Assembly: GCA_036496265.1 (NCBI GenBank)
Contig: DASXLL010000307.1
Span: forward strand, 1-27,845
Length of the DNA stretch: 27,845 nucleotides
Direction: 5' to 3'
Source of the DNA: CAYLLN01 sp036496265
GTDB taxonomy: Bacteria; Planctomycetota; Planctomycetia; Pirellulales; Pirellulaceae
Within the stretch, counting starts at the first letter, position 1. The number at the start of each line of letters is the position of its first letter. Positions 1 to 7,589 of the stretch are shown here, piece by piece. The notes beneath the pieces were generated by a model. That model saw only the letters and a program-made list of their open reading frames with translations. It was not told the DNA's origin and did not search any database. The position numbers and the translations under genes are program-made.

Positions 1-1391
1 AACCCGAACTGGTGCAGTATCGTGGCGTGCAAATCATTGATATGCACCGGATTTTCGACGACGCTCCACCCGATGTCGTCCGTTTTGCCATACGTCAGAC
101 CGCCCTTGAACCCACCACCGGCCATCCAAATGCTATAAGCAAATGGGTGATGATCGCGGCCCAGCTTCGTGTTCGTCTCACGGCCCTTCCGATTCTCCCC
201 CAGCGGCGTCCGGCCAAATTCGCCGGCGAAAACCAGCAACGTGCTATCGAGCAAACCGCGCTGCTTCAGGTCCTTGATCAATGCCGCCAACGGCTGATCC
301 GACATTCGCGTGCAGTAACCGAGTTCCTCGTCCAAATTGGCGTGATGGTCCCACGAAGCATGAACCATTGTCACAAACCGCACACCCCGCTCGACCAATC
401 GCCGCGCGAGCAAACAGTTGCGGGCAAACTGCTTAAACACAGTCGGCCCAGCCCCGCGGCCACTGACATCCGTCGGTTCCGGCCGGTCGCAACCATACAT
501 ATCCAGCGTCGCTTGCGACTCCTGTGATAGATCGATCAGTTCCGGCGCCGCCGACTGCATCCGGAAAGCCAACTCATAACTTGCAATCCGGCTGGCAATC
601 TCCGGATCTTGCAGCGATTCCAAATGCCGGCGATTCAAGCTCGAAATCGCATCCAGACTGCGGCCCTGCAAATCGCTCGAAACGCCCGGCGGATTGGCCA
701 AATTGAGGACCGGATCGCCGTGATCGCGAAACAGCACACCCTGATACGTGCTCGGTAAAAAACCGCTGGTCCAATTCGACACGCCGCCGCTGCCACCGCG
801 TCCTGCTGTCAGCACAACATATCCCGGCAAGTTTTGCGACTCGCTGCCGAGGCCATACGTGAGCCAAGAACCCATGCTCGGGCGCCCAAACCGCGGCACG
901 CCGCTCATCAGCATGAGCTGCGCCGGATGATGATTGAACGCATCCGTGTGCATGCTGCGGACCAAACAAATGTCATCGGCGCACTCGCCCAAACGCGGTA
1001 AAAAATCCGACAACTCCATCCCGCACTGCCCATGCTTCGCGAATTTGCGGTTGCTCCCCAGCAAAACGGCCGATTCCTTCTGAATAAACGCAAACCGCAC
1101 GCTCGCCGTCATGGACTCCGGCAGTTTTTCCCCATTCAGCTCGTTCAGCTTTGGCTTCGGATCGAACAAATCGATATGACTCGGCGCCCCCTCCGGCAAA
1201 AAGAAGATGCAATTCTTCGCCTGCGGCGCAAAATGCGGCGACTTTGGAGCCAGCGGATCAACGGCACGATCCGACGAAGACGAATCCGCGGCCAGCAATC
1301 CATCCTGCTTCAGCAACGACGCCAGCGCCAGCATCCCCAGCCCCGACGCGCTCGATGTAAAAAACTGCCGTCTTGCTAAATCAATACTCAT
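1..1391 (-). CDS. DUF1501 domain-containing protein (3' end outside window)
   Basis: Partial gene: 463 codons are visible from the ATG at 1391 and the frame is still open at base 1. The N-terminus carries a twin-arginine signal (R7-R8-Q-F-F followed by a hydrophobic Ala/Leu stretch), so export by the Tat route is expected. The body matches the DUF1501 family, a sulfatase/alkaline-phosphatase-like fold common in planctomycetes: FFLPEGAPSHIDLFDPKP near residue 65, LVRSMHTDAFNHHPAQ, and near the visible end FAGEFGRTPLGE and GRDHHPFAYSIWMAGGG. The gene lies 105 bp behind the PSCyt1/DUF1553 gene on the same strand. That is the usual planctomycete pair, and both products are thought to be exported. 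The substrate of these pairs is not established. The missing part is probably only a few tens of residues, judged from the usual family end. The family call is firm; the enzymatic role is unknown. Confidence 0.93.
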   Translation of the reverse strand, partial: MSIDLARRQFFTSSASGLGMLALASLLKQDGLLAADSSSSDRAVDPLAPKSPHFAPQAKNCIFFLPEGAPSHIDLFDPKPKLNELNGEKLPESMTASVRFAFIQKESAVLLGSNRKFAKHGQCGMELSDFLPRLGECADDICLVRSMHTDAFNHHPAQLMLMSGVPRFGRPSMGSWLTYGLGSESQNLPGYVVLTAGRGGSGGVSNWTSGFLPSTYQGVLFRDHGDPVLNLANPPGVSSDLQGRSLDAISSLNRRHLESLQDPEIASRIASYELAFRMQSAAPELIDLSQESQATLDMYGCDRPEPTDVSGRGAGPTVFKQFARNCLLARRLVERGVRFVTMVHASWDHHANLDEELGYCTRMSDQPLAALIKDLKQRGLLDSTLLVFAGEFGRTPLGENRKGRETNTKLGRDHHPFAYSIWMAGGGFKGGLTYGKTDDIGWSVVENPVHINDLHATILHQFG

Positions 1392-1405
1392 AGGGACTCG
1401 AATTC

Positions 1406-1485
1406 ACCGCAAAGGACGCGGAAGGTCGCAAAGGCTAAGGACATTGCCCAGGCCCTTCTTTGCGTTCCTCCGCGTACTTTGCGGT
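1406..1485. repeat. Long imperfect inverted repeat between the cytochrome and DUF1501 genes
   Basis: Two arms of about 28 bp (1406-1433 and 1458-1485) are reverse complements with only a few mismatches; the outer ends read ACCGCAAAG and CTTTGCGGT. The left arm is itself built of roughly 10-bp units (CGCAAAGGA, CGCGGAAGGT, CGCAAAGGCT). The element fills most of the gap between the stop of one gene and the start of the next. In RNA it would fold into a long hairpin that could modulate read-through. There is no T-run, so it is not a canonical terminator. It looks like a dispersed intergenic repeat. Confidence 0.7.
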
Positions 1486-1496
1486 TTTATCCTGCC

Positions 1497-4076
1497 TTAT
1501 TCTCGCGTAATGAACTCATCCAAATTCAATATCGTCCGGCCAACAGTAACCCACGCGGCCGTTTCCGCCAGGTTGTCTGAAGTCGGAACTGGATTACCAA
1601 CCAGCTTTGTAGCGGCATCTGAGTCTCTCTCGGCCAGTTCCCGCGCTGCCTGGTACAACGCAAATACGTCGCTTGCTTCCGCCGCACTCGGCTGCCGATT
1701 CAAGCACAACAAGAACGCCCGCTCGCCTCGCAGCCGCGCCGTTCTGGCTGCATCGTCTTCCGCCGGCACATCCGCCACGATTCGCCTGCCAAGAACTTGC
1801 GCCGCTTCAAAGAACGCCGGATCGTTCCAAATCGTCAGCGCCTGCAGCGGCGTATTGCTCGTCTGCCGCCGGGCGGTGCATTCGTTGCTGTCGGGCGAGT
1901 CAAAGGTCATCAGCATCGGATATGGGCTCGTTCGCTGGAAAAACGTGTACAAACCACGTCGATACCGATCACCCCCGCTGCTCTCAACCCACTTAGCGCT
2001 ATTCTGATACGTCAGCGCAGCATATTCCGCCGGCTGCGGCGGCCGCACACTCGGTCCGCCGACGCGATCGGCCAACAAGCCGCTCGCAGTCAGCGCCAGA
2101 TCGCGAATCACTTCCGCCTCGACGCGTCGCCGAGCCTGACGAGCCATCAGCACGTTCTCCGGATCGCGATCGATCAAATCGCGCCGCGGGGCCGACGACT
2201 GCTGGTATGCAGCCGACGACACAACCCGACGAATCAACGCCCTCTGACTCCAGCCACCCGACACAAACTCGCTCGCCAACCAATCCAATAACTCTGGATG
2301 CGACGGCTTCTCCCCTTGCTTCCCAAAATCATCCAGCGTCGGCACAATTCCGCGGCCAAACAGCTGATGCCAAATCCGATTGACCGTCACCCGAGCCGTC
2401 AGCGGGTTCGCTGCATCCACGACCCACGCTGCCAGGTCCAGCCGATCGAGTTGTTCCCCGCGAGCCTTCGCCGTCGGTAAGAATGCCGGCGTCCCCAGCG
2501 AAACCATATCGCCCGGACTCAAAAAATCGCCCCGCTGATGAACGTGCGTCTCCCGCGGCTTGCTCAACTCCGCCACCGATTGTGATTTCGCTTCCGGCGG
2601 AAGCTGCGGAGCCTTCGCCTTATGATCTTTCACCGCCTTCTCGAGTGCTGTCAGTTTCTTATCGGTCGGACGGAAATGTTTCGCGACCACCCGACTTTCA
2701 TCGGGCGTGCGCTCCTCGGCCGCTTTGGCGAGTGCCGTCGAAACTTCGGCCGGAAGCTTCAGCGCGGCTAGCTTTTCCGCCGGCATATTCGCCACCGATT
2801 TTTCCCACGCTGCTTGAGCCGCCGGCAATTTGTCCGCGACATACATTTTGACCGCACCCTCGAGCTCTTCCAACTTTGCGGCATGTGTCTTTTTCGCTTG
2901 CTCAAACGCCGCCTGTTGTTCCGGCTTCGGATTCTCCACATCTTTTTCATCGATGCTGTTGAAAAACGCGTACAACGAGTAATACTCCCGCTGCGTCAGC
3001 GGATCGTATTTGTGACTGTGGCACTGCGCACACCCCACCGTCATCCCCAGCCATACCGTCCCCAGCGTGTTCGTCCGATCGACCGTCTTTTTAACGCGAT
3101 CCTCTTCCTGGTCCGTTCCGCCTTCCGTGTTATGCAGCGTATTGCGATGCAGGCCAACCGCGACTCGCTGCTCCTGCGTCGCATTCGGCAACATATCACC
3201 GGCCAACTGCTCGACCGTAAATTGATCGAACGGCATATCCGCGTTGAGCGCTTCGATCACCCAATCGCGATACTTGAACGCAAACGGCCGCGGCCGATCT
3301 TTCTCATAGCCGTCGCTATCGGCGTAGCGCGCCAGATCAAGCCAATGCCGCCCCCACCGCTCACCAAAATGCGGCGACGCCAACAGCCGATCGACCAGCC
3401 GCTCAATCGCATCGGGATTCCTATCTTCAAGGAAGTCCTGCACTTCCTCCGGCTGCGGCAACAGCCCATTCAAATCCAAATACAACCGCCGCAGCAGCGT
3501 CGTCCTTTCGGCAGCCGCCGAGTGAGCAACTTTCTCCGCCTCTTGCCGCGCCAATACAAACACATCCATCGCTTGCCGCGGCCACGCAGGATTCCCAACC
3601 GTCGGCAGCGGCGGCCGAAGCACTGGCTGGAGCGACCAATGCTGATTGGCAGCGATCGACGCAGACTCATCCGGCCACTTCGCCCCCTGATCGATCCACG
3701 CCCGCACGAGGCCAATTTCCTCCGCCGAAAGCTTCTTGCCCTTGCCCTCCGGCGGCATCTGCCCAATATCTTCATCAATTCCCGCCACCACCCGTATCAA
3801 TCGGCTCTCAGCGCTTTTGCCAGCGATGATTTCCGCTCCACTATCGCCGCCAACGAGCCCCCGCTGCTTTTGATCAAGCCTCAATCCACCTTCCTGATGC
3901 TCCGCGCCATGACAGGAGAAACAATTCTTCTGCAATAGCGGCTGAACCTCGCTCACGAAATCCACCGGCCTTGTGGCCGCTGGCGGCAGAGCGGTCGCCG
4001 CATCGTCAGCCCGGCCGGCGAGCAGCGAAAAACAAAGCAGACAGCCGGACGAGATTATTACTGTAAGCCGGGGCAT
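1497..4076 (-). CDS. PSCyt1 / DUF1549 / DUF1553 planctomycete cytochrome c-domain protein
   Basis: 859-residue exported protein. The start at 4076 is preferred over the longer frame from 4139 because it begins directly with a signal peptide (MPRLTVIISS...LLAGRADD). Domain order: a PSCyt1 cytochrome c-like domain with CFSCH at 52-56 and a likely distal Met in QMPPEGKG near 107; DUF1549 from about 166 to 370, including LRRLYLDLNGLLP and a second CxxCH (CAQCH, 349-353, followed by SHKYDP); an Ala/Lys/Glu-rich linker around 390-520; then DUF1553 (FGRGIVPTLDDFGKQGE, LIRRVVSSAAYQQSS, TSNTPLQAL). The two CxxCH motifs imply covalent haem in the periplasmic space. It pairs with the DUF1501 gene downstream. 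Such pairs are numerous in planctomycetes and have been proposed to act on complex polysaccharides, but the reaction is not known. Confidence 0.95.
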   Translation of the reverse strand: MPRLTVIISSGCLLCFSLLAGRADDAATALPPAATRPVDFVSEVQPLLQKNCFSCHGAEHQEGGLRLDQKQRGLVGGDSGAEIIAGKSAESRLIRVVAGIDEDIGQMPPEGKGKKLSAEEIGLVRAWIDQGAKWPDESASIAANQHWSLQPVLRPPLPTVGNPAWPRQAMDVFVLARQEAEKVAHSAAAERTTLLRRLYLDLNGLLPQPEEVQDFLEDRNPDAIERLVDRLLASPHFGERWGRHWLDLARYADSDGYEKDRPRPFAFKYRDWVIEALNADMPFDQFTVEQLAGDMLPNATQEQRVAVGLHRNTLHNTEGGTDQEEDRVKKTVDRTNTLGTVWLGMTVGCAQCHSHKYDPLTQREYYSLYAFFNSIDEKDVENPKPEQQAAFEQAKKTHAAKLEELEGAVKMYVADKLPAAQAAWEKSVANMPAEKLAALKLPAEVSTALAKAAEERTPDESRVVAKHFRPTDKKLTALEKAVKDHKAKAPQLPPEAKSQSVAELSKPRETHVHQRGDFLSPGDMVSLGTPAFLPTAKARGEQLDRLDLAAWVVDAANPLTARVTVNRIWHQLFGRGIVPTLDDFGKQGEKPSHPELLDWLASEFVSGGWSQRALIRRVVSSAAYQQSSAPRRDLIDRDPENVLMARQARRRVEAEVIRDLALTASGLLADRVGGPSVRPPQPAEYAALTYQNSAKWVESSGGDRYRRGLYTFFQRTSPYPMLMTFDSPDSNECTARRQTSNTPLQALTIWNDPAFFEAAQVLGRRIVADVPAEDDAARTARLRGERAFLLCLNRQPSAAEASDVFALYQAARELAERDSDAATKLVGNPVPTSDNLAETAAWVTVGRTILNLDEFITRE

Positions 4077-4313
4077 ACGAATTAAAGGTTGACAGCCTGG
4101 GCGGGGGTGGAATGGCGGCTGCGGGGCAGGAAATACCATTGGAACAACAGCTTACAGCCGCGTCAAATGAGGATCACAACCGTGAAAAATGCGTGAAATC
4201 GTGTGAGGTCGGCTCGGGTGTCAATAAATGGCCCCTGGACAATGGCGGTAGGCAAATAGCAGACTTGGAAGGCACAATAACAACTCAGTAAGCCTGAGAA
4301 TGCCAGCGTAAGA

Positions 4314-4979
4314 ATGATTGTCGCCATCGACGGACCAGCCGGAGCCGGAAAAAGCAGCATCGCTTCGCGGTTGGCGGAGCGGCTCGGGTTCGCATTTCTT
4401 GATACCGGAGCCATGTATCGAGCCGTTGCTCTCGCCGCACTGCGAAGTAGTCTCGGAGCCCGAGATGAAGAAGCGATCGCCGCTTTGGCGGACAGTCTGA
4501 CGATCGAATTCGACGGCAAACGCACGCTGCTCGACGGTGAAGACGTCTCCGCCGCGATTCGCACGATCGAGGTGTCAACCGCCGTTCACTTGGCCGCTGA
4601 TAATGTTGCCGTGCGGCGGCGGCTGGTCGAATTACAGCGGCAAATCGCCGCCGGCCGCGACCTAGTCACCGAAGGCCGCGACCAAAGCACCGTCGCCTTT
4701 CCCAACGCCGACTGCAAGATTTTTCTAACCGCCAGCCGTGAAGAGCGCGCCCGTCGGCGGTTCGAGGAACTCTCCAACCGCGGCGAGTTGGTCACCTTCG
4801 AGGACGTGCTCGCCCAGCAGGACGAGCGCGACCGCCGCGACGAGTCCCGCCTCGTCGGCCGTCTGCTCAAAGCCGACGACGCGATCGAAGTCCCGACCGA
4901 CGGCCTCACGCTGGAGCAAGTTGTCGAGCGGCTGGAGCAAATCGTCCGCCACAAGGCAGTCGCGATCGATGCCCAGTAA
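4314..4979 (+). CDS. cmk: Cytidylate kinase
   Basis: 221 residues, the normal length for bacterial (d)CMP kinase, which phosphorylates CMP/dCMP to the diphosphate with ATP in the cytosol. The P-loop is GPAGAGKSS at 7-15, followed by the family motif LDTGAMYRAVA. GRDQSTVAFPNADCKIFLTA corresponds to the conserved GRDIGTVVFP region, and a lid-like Arg-rich stretch (EERARRRFEEL, DERDRRDESR) follows. The ATG at 4314 starts exactly at the P-loop strand. No strong Shine-Dalgarno is seen. The 237-bp divergent gap 4077-4313 should hold promoters for this gene and the cytochrome gene. The 3' end overlaps plsC by 11 bp, the classic cmk-plsC arrangement. Confidence 0.96.
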   Translation: MIVAIDGPAGAGKSSIASRLAERLGFAFLDTGAMYRAVALAALRSSLGARDEEAIAALADSLTIEFDGKRTLLDGEDVSAAIRTIEVSTAVHLAADNVAVRRRLVELQRQIAAGRDLVTEGRDQSTVAFPNADCKIFLTASREERARRRFEELSNRGELVTFEDVLAQQDERDRRDESRLVGRLLKADDAIEVPTDGLTLEQVVERLEQIVRHKAVAIDAQ

Positions 4980-5670
4980 GATTTCCAGTAACAATCGCCA
5001 CAGCCGGACGTTCGTGAAACGTGTTGGCTACGACGTAATCAAATATTTGCTCCAAATGGTGGCCATCTTCGGCTACGGCCTCCGTGTCATCGGCCGCGAA
5101 AACTGGCCTCAAACTGGCGGCGGCCTCATTTGCGCCAATCACCAAAGCATGTTCGATCCGCCCCTGGTCGGCGTAACATGCCAACGCCGGATGAATTACC
5201 TCGCTCGCGACACGCTATTTCCAATTCCCATTCTGGGCTCATTGATCCGCTTTCTCGACGCCATCCCCATCGACCGCGAAGGCCTCGCCCTAAGCGGCAT
5301 CAAGGAAACGCTCCGCCGCCTCAAAGCCGGCGAGCTCGTCCTCATCTTCCCCGAAGGCACGCGTACCCCTGACGGCGACGTCAAACCGCTTAAACCCGGC
5401 TTCATCTCCCTCGCTCGCCGCAGCAACGTCCCCCTCATCCCCGTCGGCCTCGACGGAGCTTTTCAAGTCTGGCCCCGCACCTCGCGCTTTCCGCGCTTCG
5501 GCCGCATTGCCGTTGCGATCGGCGAGCCAATCAACATCGAACAGATTGCTGCGCTGACCGACGACGAGCTGCTGGGCGAGTTAGAGCGCCGAATTCGCGC
5601 CTGTCATGACTCCGCGCGGGCCGCCCGGAGCCAAAGATCATTCTCGGCGCAGGCCCAGGGAACTGACTGA
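4969..5670 (+). CDS. plsC: 1-acyl-sn-glycerol-3-phosphate acyltransferase (PlsC family)
   Basis: 233 residues from the ATG at 4969, which overlaps the end of cmk and implies translational coupling; the longer upstream frame only shadows cmk. The protein has an N-terminal hydrophobic segment (about 22-42) and then the acyltransferase motifs: NHQSMFDP with H58 and D63 (HX4D) and FPEGTR at 127-132. Later come PLKPGFISLARRSNVPLIPVGL and a PINIEQ box. The family transfers an acyl chain to the sn-2 position of lysophosphatidate at the inner membrane, giving phosphatidate. Family assignment is secure; acyl donor and exact substrate cannot be read from sequence. Confidence 0.93.
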   Translation: MPSKISSNNRHSRTFVKRVGYDVIKYLLQMVAIFGYGLRVIGRENWPQTGGGLICANHQSMFDPPLVGVTCQRRMNYLARDTLFPIPILGSLIRFLDAIPIDREGLALSGIKETLRRLKAGELVLIFPEGTRTPDGDVKPLKPGFISLARRSNVPLIPVGLDGAFQVWPRTSRFPRFGRIAVAIGEPINIEQIAALTDDELLGELERRIRACHDSARAARSQRSFSAQAQGTD

Positions 5671-6221
5671 CGCGATTTACTTCTCATTCCCGTTATTCTC
5701 AGCGAGCACTTCCGCAACTCGCCCAATTACAAAGCCGCAAGTCCGCGCCTAAACCGCGTTGACGCCTCAACTGTATGCATTTACGGTTGGGGCAGGCAGA
5801 TCAAAAGTGTCTCGCTCGCGATCGAAATTCGCATCCACGGATTGGCGTCGCGTCGAAACATTCCCACCTCTTGTCTGCCTGCAGCCGGGCCTGCCTGCTC
5901 GGCAGTCTTTGTAACCACCGCGTTCTGGGCCCACGCCTTTTAATCGCTGTGCGCGCTCACATTGTCGCTGCTGGATCTCGATTACCGATCCGCAGCGTCA
6001 CTGGCGACCGCCTGCGCACTGCAATTTGCTTTCATGCCGCTAGCGAATAAAACGGTCGCCACTTTCGCAAATGAAAGTATTGGAACCGCTTGCGAGCGCG
6101 AAATTACAACACAGCAAGTAACGCACAAAGTCCGCCATTCAAGCATCAGGTCTTAAGTATCAAGGTTGGTGCCATGACCATCGCAACATTTCTCAACTCG
6201 GAATCACGAATAGGAATAGCA
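5671..6221. other. Intergenic region, no gene seen
   Basis: 551 bp between plsC and the pseudopilin gene. No frame shows a convincing protein; the short open frames lack recognisable motifs. A 9-bp inverted repeat (GCAGGCAGA at 5792-5800, TCTGCCTGC at 5874-5882) is present but may be chance. An alternative upstream start of the next gene lies at 6174. Confidence 0.5.
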
Positions 6222-6296
6222 ATGTCGAAATCAGCAATGTCGAAATCAACAACGTCGAAATCAGCAATGTCGAAATCAGCAATGTCGAGATCGAAA
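6222..6296 (+). repeat. 15-bp tandem repeat inside the pseudopilin N-terminus
   Basis: Five 15-bp units start at 6222, 6237, 6252, 6267 and 6282; the typical unit is ATGTCGAAATCAGCA. They encode MSKSA, MSKST, TSKSA, MSKSA and MSRSK. Four of the five units begin with ATG in the same frame, so several start codons are stacked upstream of the prepilin hydrophobic helix. The unit length is a multiple of three, so copy-number change keeps the frame. Confidence 0.9.
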
Positions 6297-7244
6297 CGAG
6301 CCTTCACATTAGTCGAGCTATTGGTTGTCATTGCCATCATCGGAGTACTGGTGGCGCTGCTGCTCCCCGCCGTGCAAGCCGCCCGCGAAGCCGCCCGCCG
6401 CAGCCAGTGCTCCAACAACCTCAAGCAAATCGCCCTCGCCACGCACAACTACTGCGACACCTACAACGGTCCCTTCCCTGTCGGCGAATACAACTGCTGC
6501 TGGGGCACATGGCAAGTCGGTCTGCTCCCTTACGTCGAGCAGAAGAACCTTTATGACCAGTACAAATATTTCGGCGCTCTCAACGCAACCGGTGGCAATC
6601 CAATCGCCACGCAATACAACGCGACGCCCAACACGCTCGTCACGACTCAGCAAATCAAGCCCTACACCTGCCCCAGCGACACCAAATCGGCTCAAGCCGG
6701 CTTCAACAACGGCGTGACCTTTCATAACTACGTCGCCAATCACGGCAACACCTCGATGACGCGGCAAGCCACGCTCGGCACCGCCACCACCGGCCAGCCG
6801 AACCAGTTCAACGGTGCCCCGTTTATTTATGTCGCTTCGAGCGCCGCGCCCCCGCAAGTTGTCCGCATGGCCGAAGTCACCGACGGCACCAGCAACACGC
6901 TTGCCTTCTCCGAAACCGTGCAGGGCAAAGGCGGCGACTACCGCGGACTGGGCTGGTGGAACGGCGGCGCTCACTTCGAAACCTTCATGGCCCCCAACTC
7001 CAAACAGCCCGACGTCCTGGCCTCCGCCAGCAACTGTTTCACCAACACCAAACCCAATCCCCCCTGCGTCGCCTCTTCCGGCTCCAATCAACAAAACACC
7101 GCCGCCCGCTCCCGCCACCCCAGCGGCGTCCAAGCCGCTTTCTGCGACGGCTCCATCCGCTTCATCACCAACAACATCAACCTCGACACCTGGCGCTACA
7201 TCAGCACCACCGGCGGCGGCGAAACGATGACCGGCGATTTTTAA
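6222..7244 (+). CDS. DUF1559 domain prepilin-like protein
   Basis: 340 residues from 6222. A type IV pilin-like signal follows the Lys/Ser-rich leader: K25-R26-A27 then FTLVELLVVIAIIGVLVALL, with Glu at +5 after the expected prepilin peptidase cut before F28. Next comes the hallmark LLPAVQAAREAARR and a DUF1559 body (CSNNLKQIALATHNYCDTYN, ending AAFCDGSIRFITNNI). Such proteins are abundant in planctomycetes and are expected to be inner-membrane anchored or assembled into pseudopilus-like structures; individual roles are unknown. The 6222 start has AGGA at 6212-6215. ATG codons at 6174, 6237, 6267 and 6282 are in frame, so the true start is uncertain. The leader of MSKS(A/T) repeats before the cleavage site is odd: most homologues have a short basic leader. 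Confidence 0.9.
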   Translation: MSKSAMSKSTTSKSAMSKSAMSRSKRAFTLVELLVVIAIIGVLVALLLPAVQAAREAARRSQCSNNLKQIALATHNYCDTYNGPFPVGEYNCCWGTWQVGLLPYVEQKNLYDQYKYFGALNATGGNPIATQYNATPNTLVTTQQIKPYTCPSDTKSAQAGFNNGVTFHNYVANHGNTSMTRQATLGTATTGQPNQFNGAPFIYVASSAAPPQVVRMAEVTDGTSNTLAFSETVQGKGGDYRGLGWWNGGAHFETFMAPNSKQPDVLASASNCFTNTKPNPPCVASSGSNQQNTAARSRHPSGVQAAFCDGSIRFITNNINLDTWRYISTTGGGETMTGDF

Positions 7245-7249
7245 TCCAC

Positions 7250-7314
7250 ACCAACCCGAAGCGCAAGCGAGGGCAACTCGGATAATTCATACCAACCCGA
7301 AGCGTAAGCGAGGG
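7250..7314. repeat. Pair of 24-bp direct repeats
   Basis: Two copies (7250-7273 and 7291-7314) begin ACCAACCCGAAGCG and end AAGCGAGGG, and differ at one base (C/T). They start a few bases after the pseudopilin stop codon. The 41-bp period and position after a stop codon suggest a dispersed 3'-intergenic repeat. Confidence 0.75.
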
Positions 7315-7508
7315 TAACGTGGGGCGGGCCTCCGGCCGGCCCTATCACGCATTCCCATCCGCCGCCGGCCCCCCCCTCGAACTTTACCCGTCGAACAAAT
7401 CCAATGCTTGCGTTCTCAAAGCGCAGCGATAAACTTACTTTAGCCGCAGCCATTTATCTCGAGCCCAAATACCAGGAGGGATTCGTCCTGGGGCGTCAGA
7501 GCTTTTAA

Positions 7509-7523
7509 TCCCGCCTGGCGGGA
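7509..7523. repeat. Perfect short hairpin
   Basis: TCCCGCC-T-GGCGGGA, a perfect 7-bp stem with a one-base loop. There is no T-run after it. It may be a fragment of a dispersed palindromic repeat. Confidence 0.5.
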
Positions 7524-7589
7524 GCGCCGGTCCACTTTGGGAAAATCGCTGCGGTGTTTTTGTTTCTTGGTGACGCTTATCTTGTGCCC

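Larger units (their letters stand above)
7245..7589. other. Intergenic region with dispersed repeats
   Basis: 345 bp without a convincing gene. It holds the 24-bp direct repeat pair (7250-7314), a GC-rich patch with CCTCCGGCCGGCC near 7330, and the short hairpin at 7509-7523. The end of the region has a TATCTT hexamer (7578-7583) placed 6 bp before the next ATG. Confidence 0.5.

Noticed and set aside
2814..3938. 374-codon plus-strand open frame
   Set aside because: Lies antisense to the PSCyt1/DUF1553 gene; Arg/Pro/Leu-rich composition is typical of a shadow frame in GC-rich DNA.
5792..5882. 9-bp inverted repeat in the gap before the pseudopilin gene
   Set aside because: Arms are 73 bp apart with no coding or promoter context; not distinguishable from chance.
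6318..7133. 271-codon minus-strand open frame
   Set aside because: Antisense to the DUF1559 gene, Gly/Val-rich shadow translation without any motif.
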